A DNA stretch of 64,000 nucleotides, from NCBI GenBank assembly GCA_013365325.1, contig JABVXV010000060.1, positions 186,001 to 250,000 of the forward strand. Reading direction: 5' to 3'. The notes under the pieces were generated by a model. The model was not told the DNA's origin, made no database searches, and worked only from the letters and a program-made list of their open reading frames with translations. Shown in pieces: positions 11,401 to 24,268 of the stretch (position 1 is the first letter of the stretch; every line of letters starts with the position of its first letter). A program made the position numbers and the translations under genes. The DNA comes from Dipetalonema caudispina (taxonomy: Eukaryota; Nematoda; Chromadorea; Rhabditida; Onchocercidae).

Positions 11401-14400
11401 TTTTATCAGTTGCAAACGATACGCCAAATATCTGCTAGCATTCATAACTAATAAATCTGATATCGCAATTACTGCACTTTGAACTTCTATGCCGCATACA
11501 TTGCAACATCCTTTATAGCATAAAAACATACAAACATGAGGTTAAATTCTCGGGAGCTTTGTCCTCAATGCACAAAATAACCAGTGATGTAAGTACACGA
11601 TGCTTCTTACACTACGTAAATTCTCAATCACTCCTAGTCACTTACGCTTCACGTAATATCACTAGATATCACAGCAAAGCTAATTCTATATTCATCGCAT
11701 TACTTGCAACAATGATGAGATGATGATTTGTTTGCTCTTTCTTACGTCAATCGGACCCAATTGCGTTTGAGAGCTATCGTAAGCAGTAATTACTCCTACT
11801 TTACGAGAAGTTAGTATCGAGAATTAACTGAAAAAAACCTTTCTGAATCGCTCACTCTTTTTTCTTTTCCAAGTTTATAAAAAAAAAAAAGAACTTTTCC
11901 TTTTTATGTGAAATTAAAAAAAAAATCCTTAAATGATGCATGATTCAAGTTTATAATCCAGCAAAATATTTTACTTTGTGTTTGAATAAAAGTGATGATG
12001 AAATAAATACGTATTGATCTAAATTTAATGAAATTTAACTTCAGCAAGCAAAAACATGCATACTTATATCAAATAAATGAAGGTATTAATATTTTTAACA
12101 AATGAAATCATTTTATGTGATAGTTTAAATGTAAAAAATAAATTTAAAGTAGTATGATTGAGTTTCTCCTATATCGCCAAAAAGTGCAAAATGAAATTTT
12201 GCACTAAATCTTCATTTTAAAACATTTCTTTCATTTTTTTAGATTTGGAAAAAAAGAACATACACAGAGAGAAACAAACTGATTTTTAGTTATCAACAAT
12301 TTATTTGATATATTGTTGGAAAAAATAAATTAAAAATTCATGTAAGTATCATTTTTAATATCATCGAAAATGCTGTAATGATATCATAACATTTCCTATG
12401 ACGTCTGATCGACAAAACTTTTGAATCTTTATGGCTGTGATAAATATTCTAATGAGCTCGTGGAAAATTCTACAGGAGAAACAATAATGTATCCTGTAAA
12501 ATGTAGACTGAGAATCAAATAATCCAAAAAGACAGAATAAGAAAAGAAAGGCCAAGTTTTGGATTACTTTTGGAAACTTGCTGTTAAATTATTAATTACA
12601 GAGCGGTTACAATAAAATTGTTGAGATTGTTGAATTTAAATTAAAGTGTAAAAAATGATTAGCATATACATTAAAGAGTTTAAGGGTAATTTCTAACACT
12701 TGTGAACCTTCGATGGATAAGAATAAAATAAAATGAAACTAAGATCGAATTTATTCCTGTAAGCTATTAAAGAATATAGCTTAAATTAAGAGAATAAATA
12801 AATTTATGGATACAAAGATTTTGGAATATAAATAATCCAAACAGATCATTAAGCCACTTTTGGAAAATACTCAAATTTTTGATTGATGTTCTGCTAGCAA
12901 CAAAAATTTGCTAGCAACTTATATTGAGGAACATTTAATACTGAAAATATCAATATCAAAAAAAATTAGATTCATATTAATTCAATTTTCTCAATTTCCT
13001 CTGGTCACTATCATTTGGTCATTTGCTTATTATGGATTGTGAACTTGAGATTTGTCCGATATTGTATGCTAATATAATAATACGTCTAAATCGAATTTTA
13101 AATTGCAACATATTAGTAAATACTATTAATTCATTCAAATATACCTTTTCTATAAGGAAAAAAAATTTAGGTTTTGGCCATTGGCTGCAAATATACAAAT
13201 TTCATTATGATAGCTGGAAGGTTTTAAGATTTTATTGAGGTCATGAATCCGTTTCGTACTTCTGATGTTTAGCAATAACATTAATTGGAATAATTATATC
13301 GCACCTATGTCTAATTTGAGATTTAAAGTATTATTTATCAAAAAATATTTAACATTTATCAACGATTTCGTTCTACTCGACAGGGTAATGTAATCAAAAT
13401 TTTACGCAATAATTAGTATGCAAAATTCGTAAAATATATCAAAACAACATTTGGTGGCCAAAAGAGAAGAGGAAAAAGGGATGATAGGAGAAGCAATCAA
13501 TGTATATAATGGAAAGTTAAATGTGTTAGCAATGATAAATTTCTTGACGCTTCACTTTTAACAATTAACCAACAGCTAAAACTTTCATACAATCTTCTAT
13601 CTTTTGACGTCAAACTTTCATGTTATCAGCATTTCTGCTTTCACTTAATTAGTAAAAATCACAAAACCTATCTACAAAAGCAATCGATACAGAAATCGTA
13701 TGATCCTGAAGAACAAATTATAAGAGTACTATCCTACTGAATGAAAAGTACGTTTGTATTATTTTATTTCCCTTTTATACTTCTAATTCATGAAAATTTT
13801 AGTAATGTCTGTTACGAAAAAAATTTTTCGTATTTAAAATTCAAATAGATTCAACAGAGAGAAGGCAATTAGTTCTAAAACGCTTGCAAAGTATATACAC
13901 CTACAAATCAGCTCTTAAAATCCCACATAATTGGTCATATTTCTACTATCTTCTTGTACTATAATTATCAGAAAATAAACTTTGCAAGCTTACTAAGTAA
14001 CTTAGGTAATCTTCTTAAAAAAAAAAAAAGAAAACAATTCACATTTCTATTTCATAGATTTTGCTTTAATTAACCAAACCTCAATGAAGAATACATTGCG
14101 ATACATTCATATCTTTTTGAAGAAGACGAGGTAAAAACAATCTGGGAAAAAATAAAATATTTGTAGAATTCGAAATTCTCATCAGTATATTGAAATATTT
14201 ATGATAATTTGAAATTCTAAAAGATTCACGAAAGAAGAAGTGAATTGAATCCTTAGCTCGTTGTATAAATGAAAATATAGATAAATGAATTAATGAAATG
14301 TTGATGAAATTTAATGAATGTTAAGCCACTCTTTCTTTTCATCTTTTGCTTCATATCCCATATTCATTGCTTCCTTTTATTCATACTGATAGATGACAAA

Positions 14401-15474
14401 ATGTTAGGTAAATTTTTCGAAACCGTAGTAAAGAGGGCAAAATTATCTAAAAATCCAAAAAGAGGAACCGCAATCTGAAATGAGAGGCTTTTTCTCAAAT
14501 ATTGCGATAATAAAATGATGACAACTTTATTTTTTAACAAAATCATCAAAAATAACTCCTAAAACAACCGGACTTTCCGGATAAACTCTTCAAAGTGCTC
14601 AAGGTGATATGTTCTATTTATGGCAATCAAATTTTCCCATTTCAAATTCAAAGTAATGAAATCTGTAACTTGATTTAAGGACACAGGCTGATAAAATAAG
14701 AAATCTGAACAGTGGATAATGTTTAAAAAACATGCTTTTTTGTTGAAAGCGTAAAGGTTTGGAGCCTTATATTCTGAAAAAGGCTTGTGGTTACGTTGAA
14801 AATATACCGCAATGCAATGCATCAAAAAAGATCCAAAAAATCAAAGCAAAATCAATAAACCATCACTAATGTAGAAATATTTGTTTATCAAATCATGCAA
14901 TTTGATGTTCAAACAAAAGTAATGGAAATAATTCGATTGTTTTATTGGAGCCAAGTATTTTTTTAGCCAAATAAATCTGTTTAATTTGAAAATGATGAAA
15001 ATTTTTCTCTATTAAAAGATATTCTTTTTTTTGGATGGGAATGAAATACGATGCTTGTAAAACTTTTTCTTCAAAATAATGTTGGTAAAATAAAGCATGC
15101 AAGGATAATATTACAATAAGTAGGTGAGCAAAAATTTTTCAAATGATTGACTAATGAAATATTTCCATCGATTTCAACATTTACAGCGTTGAATTCAAAC
15201 TGTCATTTTCATATGATAATAAAAGAAAAAATTATGGGCAGAGAAAGCTGTTAATGACGCTTACTGTTTCACTATACACAGCTTATTCTGTAATTTTTGA
15301 ATTCCACGAATTACAAAATATTTTTAAATTAGACTTTTTATTGAGAGAAACTAAGAGGAAAAGATATGAAAAGGAAAAAAAGATTGCTAAAATAATTAGT
15401 AAAGATTTTTGAAAAAAAATTGACTAAATCTAAAAATTAGAATGCACTTTTTCAATCAAAAAATGTGACTTTTC

Positions 15475-15499
15475 AAAAAAAAAAAAAAAAAAAAAAAAA
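15475..15499. repeat. Poly-A tract (25)
   Basis: Uninterrupted run of 25 A. No transposon body or target-site duplication was seen beside it, so there is no evidence that it is a retroposon tail. Confidence 0.9.
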
Positions 15500-16897
15500 G
15501 TGCAACAAACAATAAGAGAAAATGTTATAAGCTTTTTTGATTTTTTTCTTCACTAAAATTATCGCATTGCATCATTTACAATATCCATAAAGCTTAAATT
15601 ACAGCACTTCCCTTTCTTTTCCCATAACAGCTTTGGTTTCATATTACTACATTCAAAAAGAATTTATATATATATATATATTTTTTTTTTAAATTATTGA
15701 GAGAATTTGACATTTTCAATTGTATAGTATGATATGGTATGACTTTTATTTCTGTAAAGTAAGAAATTTTAATTAAAATCGGTCGTCAATTCTAATTCAA
15801 ATTATTTCTTTTTTTTTTCCAGTTTTTTAGTTGAGTACATTTTGCATGAATTGCTAAGTGCTATATTATAAGAGGATAAATGCTTTAGCAAATTTTTCGT
15901 TAAATGTATTCATGGAGAAAATGCTTAGTGGAAATTGTTTTCGATTAAATTTTTAACATTTCACAATGGTTACAATCTTATTACACTAATGCATAAGCTT
16001 TTGCTGATTTCATGTTCTTCTATAATGAATATGTAAATATTTCACTGTTATTATTAGCTTTCTTTCATCGTTAAAATGTATCCATCGAATTTTTCAGTTA
16101 ATTTGTGGATTTGAGGGAACTTTCTAGATAACTGATTATTCGAATAAACAAAAAATGTAAAATATTCTTTAACAAGGGAAAAAGAAGTGTTAAACATTGA
16201 AAATTTTTTTCAAAAACATTGAAAAAAATTTATATTTTCGCTTCAATGGTCAACTTAACTTCCTTTTTCATTTGCTCATTAACTCAACAATCCTTTGCAA
16301 TGGCTAATTATTCGTTCATAATTTATTTAATTATTAGTTAGCATTTTACTTTGTTGTTGGATGATACTGTATTCATCACAAATTGCTGTCATCGGAAATT
16401 CTTTGATTAATTTTTAATAATTTTTTCCCCTTATTTTATTCGACTATTGAAGAACATATTAAAAGAGAGAAGAAGTTTAGAAAGAAATGTCTCAAATAGT
16501 TGGTTATTTTACAAGAAAAATTTAGTCATTTGATTTTGAATTTTGATTCAGCAAAAAATTATTTTCAGAAGTCTCTTTGAAAGATGAAAACCCAAATAGA
16601 AGAAAAGATACTTTGCATTTTTCGAAGTAAGTAAAAATTCGAGAGAAAATTTTTTATTTTAAAAACGAATAAAAAATTGTGAAGTAGTTAAAAAATTAAC
16701 ATATTAATCAAAACTATGGCTACAGCAATATTTTGAGAAATTAAATTATTGGCCATCTGCCATATATTCAAATCAATATTCTGTTTATAATTCCCTAATT
16801 TCAAAATATGAATAATAGTTTATTGCAACAATCCACTAATTATTAGTCTGTTATTTTTGCAAAAAAAGAAAAGTACAAATCTGATAAGCCTAAAGTT

Positions 16898-19800
16898 TCA
16901 ATCATATCGATTGCCTCGTGGATAACACTTCGTTAGCTGTAATTCGTCGAATCGTTGCTCTGAAATATCTTGCACAGGTATCGGCATTTGTCCAATACAA
17001 TCATGAGTCTCACGACGACAGTTCGGACGTTCGCGATGTCGCACTAATCCGATTAAGTCAGGATCAAAACGTGGTGATAGTAGTCGATATCCAGGAATCT
17101 ACAATTGCGTATGAACACGTTTTATGTCTTAGATAGACATTACTTCCTACTTAAAATCCAGTAAAATTTGAAAAAACAATAAACATTTTGAAATTAAATC
17201 AATTATTTTATCGTTCTAATTTTATCCAAATTTTAAAGCATCCCTGAAAATCTAAACTTTTATCGGGAATGAAATCACACTCCAAATATTCACCGTTTGT
17301 TCAACATCATCAATGAATGGTCTCATAGATCGTGCTTCAATCCAATCTTCGTATTCTGCATGAAAGCCTTGTGGATCGCCTACATAATCATGCAAAAATT
17401 TTTGTACCACTCGATGTACAAATATATATTGCATTGGCGTTTCGATACAAAATGGTCGTTGTGAACGTAGTAATTGCACTGACTTCTGTACGCAGTGCTG
17501 AAACAATGAAGAATCTCCTAACATTGTAATCTTTAATAAGATTTAACTTATCAATATCAGGATTAACATCATTCACTTAAGCTATAAGTACCACTAAATT
17601 CTTATGCAAATAAATAGCCAACGGTTAGCTAACCTTATATGTCGGTCCTCTGAGTAAGCAAGCGATACAGATTTCAGCAGCAACAAGTGTAGCCGATCGA
17701 CTTATTCCTAGGTGACAATGTATGATTGTTGGATAGGAGCAATTCCGCGCAAGTCGTAACAATTGCAAAGGTAACGCAACATTGTCTGAATTATTCATAT
17801 CACCTTGCCAATGTTCAACATATAACTATAAAAATTGATTTGAATATGCAAGAAGTTGAAACATATGAGAAAATTTGGGAAGTTTGAAAGAAATGAAAGG
17901 TGAAATTGATGTAATTTCATTTACATTGGACTTTATACAACATCTTTTCATCGAAAATCTTCAAGAATTATGTTAATATTGCATCATCAGAAGAATTATA
18001 CTTTATCGCCAACGGGTCCAATCACAGTCAAATATGTAACACGGAACAACGGTGAACGAAATTCGTCCACGGCTGAATTGATAATTGTCAACCCAAAATA
18101 GGTTATCTGATTTCCAGTTCTTCTAAAGTTACTTTGTTTAATCTAATAAAATATAAATTTTATAGAAGTTTGTTAAATAAGATTGCTTAAGTATACAAAT
18201 ATAAATATATTACCACTTATTAAATAAATTTATTTCAAGTTAAAATGACAATAGATAGGATGTTTAAGGCCTAAAAAAATAACTAGGCATTGAATTGTCG
18301 TTCTATCACACAAAATTTATGACAAAAAAGTAAAGATGTTTTTAATAGATGCAAAATATTGCATAAAAATTTCCAGCCTAGGCCAATATTGAGCACATCT
18401 CTCATTTTCTTTTCGACTTATGAGCATGAAGATATATGGTGACCTCTCTTGCCAAACCATACGCCAGAAATCGCCAATTGTATTTTCCATGGGTGCCTGA
18501 AGAAGATAAAACTTGCTTAAAAATCTTCCGAATTTCAAACTTTTCTCCATTAAATGAACTAACTATAAATTCAGACAGATTAAAAAGACAAATTTATACC
18601 TGTGTAATGATAAATTTATTAAAAAGTGGTCCGCCTTGAATGTAATTCGCATGAATGAAATCATTATTTGCATCATTCGGATATCTCAATACTACACGAG
18701 TTGAATCACGACACTTAATTCCTATGATAAAATTTCAACTTAATAGTATTATTTTTCAAATAAACTCAAGAAAGATTCAGCTGAAAGGTTAACTCAAAAC
18801 TTTTTTTTTTCAAAAATCTCATAGTAGCATATTATTTATTACTTTTATTCCGACATAAATCGAGATGTTCATCGAATGCATTATGGGTAAAAACGATATG
18901 ATTCACTTGATTATCCAAAATTTCAAATCGTCTTTCCATGCCACCAATCATAGTTCGAATAAAAATTTGTTTCCGATTACCAATTAATGCTTTCCACATT
19001 ACGATATTATTGTAAACTAAATTTTTAACAGTCATTTACTGAATTAATAGATATTAAACAATAGCAACAAATAAATCAACTTTTATATAAGAATTTTACC
19101 GAAGTGTAAAATGAGTAGTCTCTTGCAAGAAAATTTAGTCAGTAGTTCCGAAGTTCACCTTACCATCTAAAAATTTTCTCTACAAAATTTGATTTCCTTT
19201 TTTTCAAAAAGAAAATAATAATAATAAACATGGAAGTGTACATCGATCATTAAGTCGAACTCGATCCAAGTCATTTTGCACATTTCGATTAAATTCATTC
19301 ATACGCTTTATAATTTCATTTCCATCCCAATCCTTCTTGAAAAATCCTTCTAAATTACTATTCCTATAGTTTAACTCATCATTTTCCAACCATTTACTGA
19401 GTTTCTGCAAAGAAGTACTGCATGAAAGTAAAGATTCCGTATTGGATACTTGAATAAAAAATGTAATTCGAATTACCGGAATTTGTGTAAGCCGTTGATA
19501 GAGAATGAAAGATCGCGCATCCTCCAAATTCACTTTTTCATTTCTCGTAAAAAAATCACTATTGATACCAATCTAAATGAAATTTTCTTTAGGTTGGTGT
19601 TAGCTTAGAATATACATAAACCATACATTAAGGAAAATGTACAATTGCTTAAGAAAAGGCTTGCTACTTATCAAAATATAATAAAATTCAATCAAATTAT
19701 ACTTTCAGAAGCAACTTTGTCTCTTACAATGTGCAAGTGATGCATGCATTTGCACAAATATTACATATGTTTGCGTTTTTCCATCCTTCTATAGGTGTTA

Positions 19801-22314
19801 AGCATTAGAAATGGCATTTGGTAAAGGATAAAAAGGCTTGTTAGCAATCAAATTTTCATATTTTTGTGACAACTAATCGATAAACTAATCAGTATACAAC
19901 AGCGGTTTATTAATTACTAAGACTAAGAGTATTTTATAATTAGATCTATTGAAAGCCGTATCTTATCGCAGAGTGCCTGAAGAGGAAGAACCCAACCAGC
20001 ACGATTTTTTGGTTTTATTTTGCCTCTGTTGAATTTCTTCGTATAATCCGATTTCCATGCCGTATCATAACGAACATCATACAATAACATTTCTGTGAGT
20101 ATCGTATTCTCAGTACTTTTATCAATCAAATCATTCACTAAGTTCTTATCTGCAAGAGTAATTATACATTTATTGAAAAATACATTTTTCTTCAACAATA
20201 ATAGCTCAAATTAAAAACATACCAAATAAGTTAAGTTTCTTCAAATATGAACGACGATCCTGAAATGATGAATAAATAAATATTGATTTTTTAATTAAAA
20301 TTTCGCAACAGAAATTAAAATTTTAAGAAATTTATTGCTAGCAGAAATAAGATCTTTAATATTTTCGCAGCAAATTGTCAAAGATGCTTGCGATGGAAGC
20401 AAATAAAGAGTGCAACTTACTTTGGTTCTAATAAATTGACGATTATCATCATCCAAACGTTGCTTCAACAAATTTTTCCGTACTAAACAGCTGTCACCGA
20501 TATTCTGTCAAAAGTTTAGAACCTTTAAACTTTAAATTGTCAGATGTGCATCTGTTCTAGGCATTTTTTCCATGTTAAATTATCAACTCTACAAGAAATT
20601 TACCTCTTTAGCACCCTTTCCATCGTGATTATAGCCTTCCATATCACAATTTATGATCTTCTGAAGATGAGTTTTCAAAAGTTCAGGATTATCTTCCATT
20701 TCTTTCTTCACTACTTCACATTTGAATTGTGCACTCTATGAAATAGAAATTAAAATATTTACTCCGATTATTATGTAATGAAGAAGATATGCTTTGAAAA
20801 TGACAAGTTAAATTATCCATTTTGGCATATCATAGTTTATCTCAAAATACTGAAAAGTTGCTTCGGATCTTAAAGACAAGTTAAGCTATTCAAGAATAGA
20901 GTCAAAGAAATTCGTCGAGCATTTGCTGGCTTAACACTAATTTCAATCTAGTAAATTATTTTATTTTACTTTATAATTTGCAATTTTCAATCTCTCTGTT
21001 AATGTTGAAGTACTACCATTCGTCGAAAAACCGATCGGACAATGTCGCACTTTCGCTACAGCCTTAAAAACAGACGTACTATAATTGAACAACAGTGATG
21101 ACGTAGAAAAGTTGATAAATTTGTTTCATTTGTATGATAACATTTGTAATTTTTTTCAAATCTTCAAGAATCATAATATTCTCCAAGTTAAATTACTTAA
21201 TGAGCTTTAAAAATTGCTAGCATTATTTAATTGTCGTTAAGAATTTGAAATTCTGTTTAACTAAAAAGTTACACTGTCGAGATTGCTCAATTAATTATAT
21301 CATCTTACCCCGACCCGATTACTTCTCTCCAATCATTTTTCCTACCAATCATTTGATAACATAACTTACCTGTATCCATTCTTCCCCACCTGCATCTCGC
21401 GCAACTTCAACTGATCTGGAAAATCGAATCATATTATGTGAAGTCCGTAAATAATTGTTACTAATTTTCGGAATACGAAAAGTCCTTGATAAACTATCAT
21501 ACGATGCTCATTTCATAAAAAATTTAAAACATTTTTGGCTTTTACAGGTTTTTTTCAATAATTAATTATGATTTTGCTGCAATCATAACTGTAATCATTA
21601 ATGTGAAATCTTAATTTCTTAGATTTTATCACTTTTTCGAGCTATATTTTTGGGATTATCGCAAATTTAAGTTTGAAGATAGCTTTTTCTCTCTTCCTTT
21701 TTCTCACTAACTGTAACCGATATGTAGCATAGCCTTATAATGTAAAAATTATAAGTATTATAGAAAATAAAATTTTGTGCTAATGTTGCTGACATGCTTT
21801 GTCAGTTATAATTAGTGTGCGCAATTGTCTCGCCTCAGTTCGTCACATTAACGATTGACCTCTTAGCTTCTTAGAGTTATCTTTTTGTTCAGTTTCGATG
21901 AGTAAAATTTCACACTTTCTTAGATGCGATTTCCTAAAGCATAACAGAACGGATTAGCACCGACTTGCACTGCGTGCACGACCATTACCATAATAAAAGC
22001 TGTTGAACAGATATAATCAAACCGATCATTTATTAATAATGAAATTATGAAATAACCTTATTTGATAATAATTATCTGCAAGATCTTACTTATCTTTATT
22101 CTTCTTGGCCAACTTTTTTTGTTTTTTCACCAAACGATTGAATTTCTTCAATGAAATATTACTGTTTATTGCATCTCTGCAAAGTTCCTGAACTTTAATA
22201 TAAGGCTATCAGGATTATAATAGTTCGAAATTTTTGATTATACGACTTTGGGTAATTGAATTTCAATTATTCTTGAAATTTTGAATACTTGTGATCAACC
22301 TTAATTTCGGACAT
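16898..22314 (-). CDS. Cytosolic protein tyrosine phosphatase with divergent active-site loops
   Basis: Seventeen exons on the minus strand: 22314-22300 (tentative, MSEIK), 22187-22090, 21415-21370, 21062-20970, 20735-20604, 20504-20421, 20259-20223, 20149-19992, 19572-19477, 19404-19242, 19016-18843, 18721-18600, 18496-18324, 18122-18002, 17825-17634, 17497-17258, 17098-16898. Phases are consistent and give about 714 aa. The N-terminal 300 aa are Lys-rich (KKFNRLVKKQKKLAKKNKDK) with no recognised domain. The PTP domain (about 350-600) shows [39 protein letters not shown] and ERCAQYWP. The catalytic loop is HCHLGISRSAT, with Cys about 541 and Arg about 547. Usual features are altered: the KNRY loop reads NKRIKCRD, and WPD is absent (HWQGDMNNSDN). 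No signal peptide or TM segment was seen. The C-terminal 66 aa (IPGYRLLSPRFDPDLIG...) are unrecognised. The borders at 18324/18122 and 19992/19572 are the least certain. Confidence 0.85.
21920..22057 (-). pseudogene. Orphan GPCR TM7-like open frame inside the PTP first large intron
   Basis: A 45-codon minus-strand frame between PTP exons 22187-22090 and 21415-21370 encodes a hydrophobic stretch ending in QVGANPFCYALGNRI and a stop. It looks like a class A TM7 with an intact NPxxY (NPFCY). No TM1-TM6 exons were found upstream on the same strand, it has no start codon, and its phase does not fit the PTP. It may be a relic of a receptor gene or a coincidence. Confidence 0.3.
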
Positions 22315-23639
22315 CTATTCCTAGTTTTCCTAAATGGTGCTCTGTTCATTGCTAGTATCCCGTGGCGAAATCGCTCTCTGAATGAAAATGAAAGGGAAAA
22401 AGAAGAACTGATCACTATTGATATCAATGAATCGATACTAATCAATGAGAAAAATCTGTGGAACAAATTTTATAGAATTTGAATAACTGTTATTTTTTGA
22501 ACTGATTCACGCATTTAAACTTGTATGAATAATTATGCTTAAATTTTCAGCAAAAAAAAAAAGCGAAAAATTACCCGAAGCCATTTTGATATGAAAGATT
22601 GAATGCATTTAAGGATATCTGAAAATCTTTTAAAAATTTTTCGAGTAATATTGAAAAAAATTTCATTAATTTCATTAATACTACCTTGATTACTTGAAAT
22701 TCAAAATTTAAAGAACTTTTCAAAGAAATTTTATCGTTCCTAAGTCATTCAATAGCACATTATGAGCTTTTAAAGTTCATTAGTATTGCTTATAACGAAC
22801 AGTTATCAAAAAATAAAGTCTAATATTAAATTTAAATGGATTATAGAGCTTTATATTGACAAGAAAAATTGAAATAAACACTAACTTCATTGTCCAACGA
22901 GTTTTTCCTTGTTTTAATGCTTATCTTAGAAGATCTTCGTATCATACTCACATGAAAGAATCGTAAACAGTTATGTTAGACTGAATACAAAGGATTTCTT
23001 CCACGATTGGATGGAATAAATTGTTACGAGAAGATAAGATAATGCAAAATTGTGCTCAATTGAAGCCGATAATCTTACTTCTTCTAATGCAAAATTTTTT
23101 AAATTCCATAATTACTAGCATTACGACAAAGATGGATGCAATTCATGAGTCAAAAATTATACAAAAGAAACGCCTGTCTTATATCAATGTTTAAAATGGT
23201 AAAAATTAAATCGACCCAATGAAACTTTCTAATTACTAATTAGAATTTATGTAAATGTTTCGATAGAATTGGCCAGTAATTTTGTTTCATTATACTAAAA
23301 TTATCTGAATGAGACACTGAGGTATCATAAGAAAATGGAATATAAATGGAAATTCAATAATTTATAAGCTATTCAAATGAATTTGATGAGCACTTTACTG
23401 ACAATTGTCCGATAACGAAATTTCAAACTGATACTATATTCTTAAATTTTTAGAAATTCCTTAGAAGATGCAAAAAACTTGCATTATCCCCTTCTCTCCT
23501 CCTCCCCCTCGCGTTGAAATATTCTCGCCAGTTTTCCCGGTACATTCCAAGAGAAAGCAAGAATGATATCACTGCCATGGTGACATACGATATTATGGGG
23601 TGGTCAAGCTTTTCTGGCAAAAGCATAATTTTTTACATT

Positions 23640-23652
23640 TTCCGGAACGTTC
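23640..23652. promoter_or_regulatory. Heat-shock-element-like triplet TTCnnGAAnnTTC
   Basis: The sequence TTCCGGAACGTTC has three perfect alternating nGAAn units at 5-bp spacing, the HSF1 consensus. It lies 1.3 kb upstream of the PTP start and 4.8 kb upstream of the TSC22 start. The motif is seen; function is inferred. Confidence 0.35.
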
Positions 23653-24242
23653 GAATTGTTCACAGATTATGTGTTATTAATTTTTCATAATTATCTGTTT
23701 TCCTGTACGCTATTTGTTATTTCAGAAATTAATAAATATCACTCTCACTTAAATCATTTTCCAAGAACAACTCGAAATTTTTTTTTTAAAAAATTTTATA
23801 AAATAACCTAAGTTTTTTATTTAATTATAATTTCTCGAGCAAATTTTCACAATTGAAATGATTACCTTCAGAAAATGTTTGTAGCATTACAAATTTAGCA
23901 AATTTAGTATGAATTTAAAGATTTTAAAAAGAAAAGGAAGTAGGAAAGTAATATGTATGAGGTAGTGTTGATTGACTTAAATTTAATGCAATTTAATCTT
24001 AGATTTGAAATTTTGCTTAGCTTCCAATTACAAACATGCAATATGAGAGAGCATAAATAGTTTATTATAATTATTAATAAATAAACTGGTTGTTGATGAT
24101 ATTAAGAGGCGATAAAAAAAAATTGGTTATACTGCAATGGGACAACCCCTAATGTGTGACACATAAATTCTCTTTTACCGCATTTCTCAAATGTCTGGCA
24201 TCTTTCTCCGTTCTCCAATTTTAATTTTCTTAGTCTTTACAC

Positions 24243-24268
24243 AAAAAAAAAAAAAAAAAAAAAAAAAA
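24243..24268. repeat. Poly-A tract (26)
   Basis: Run of 26 A in the divergent intergenic region, with no associated element seen. Confidence 0.9.

Larger units (their letters stand above)
6719..16897. other. 10-kb intergenic region without a recognised gene
   Basis: Both strands were read for exons with splice borders and family motifs and none was convincing. The stretch contains T22 at 8404-8425, A25 at 15475-15499 and a short (TA)n followed by T10 near 15666-15690. A less AT-rich island lies around 11270-11830. Three short minus-strand frames cluster at 14364-15102 without recognisable similarity. It probably holds the upstream control DNA of the GPCR and the 3' flank of the phosphatase. 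Confidence 0.6.

Noticed and set aside
22263..22482. Opposed frames of 63-67 codons at the PTP 5' end
   Set aside because: They overlap each other on both strands and lack family features. Only the 15-bp MSEIK segment at 22300-22314 fits the PTP phase, and it is tentative.
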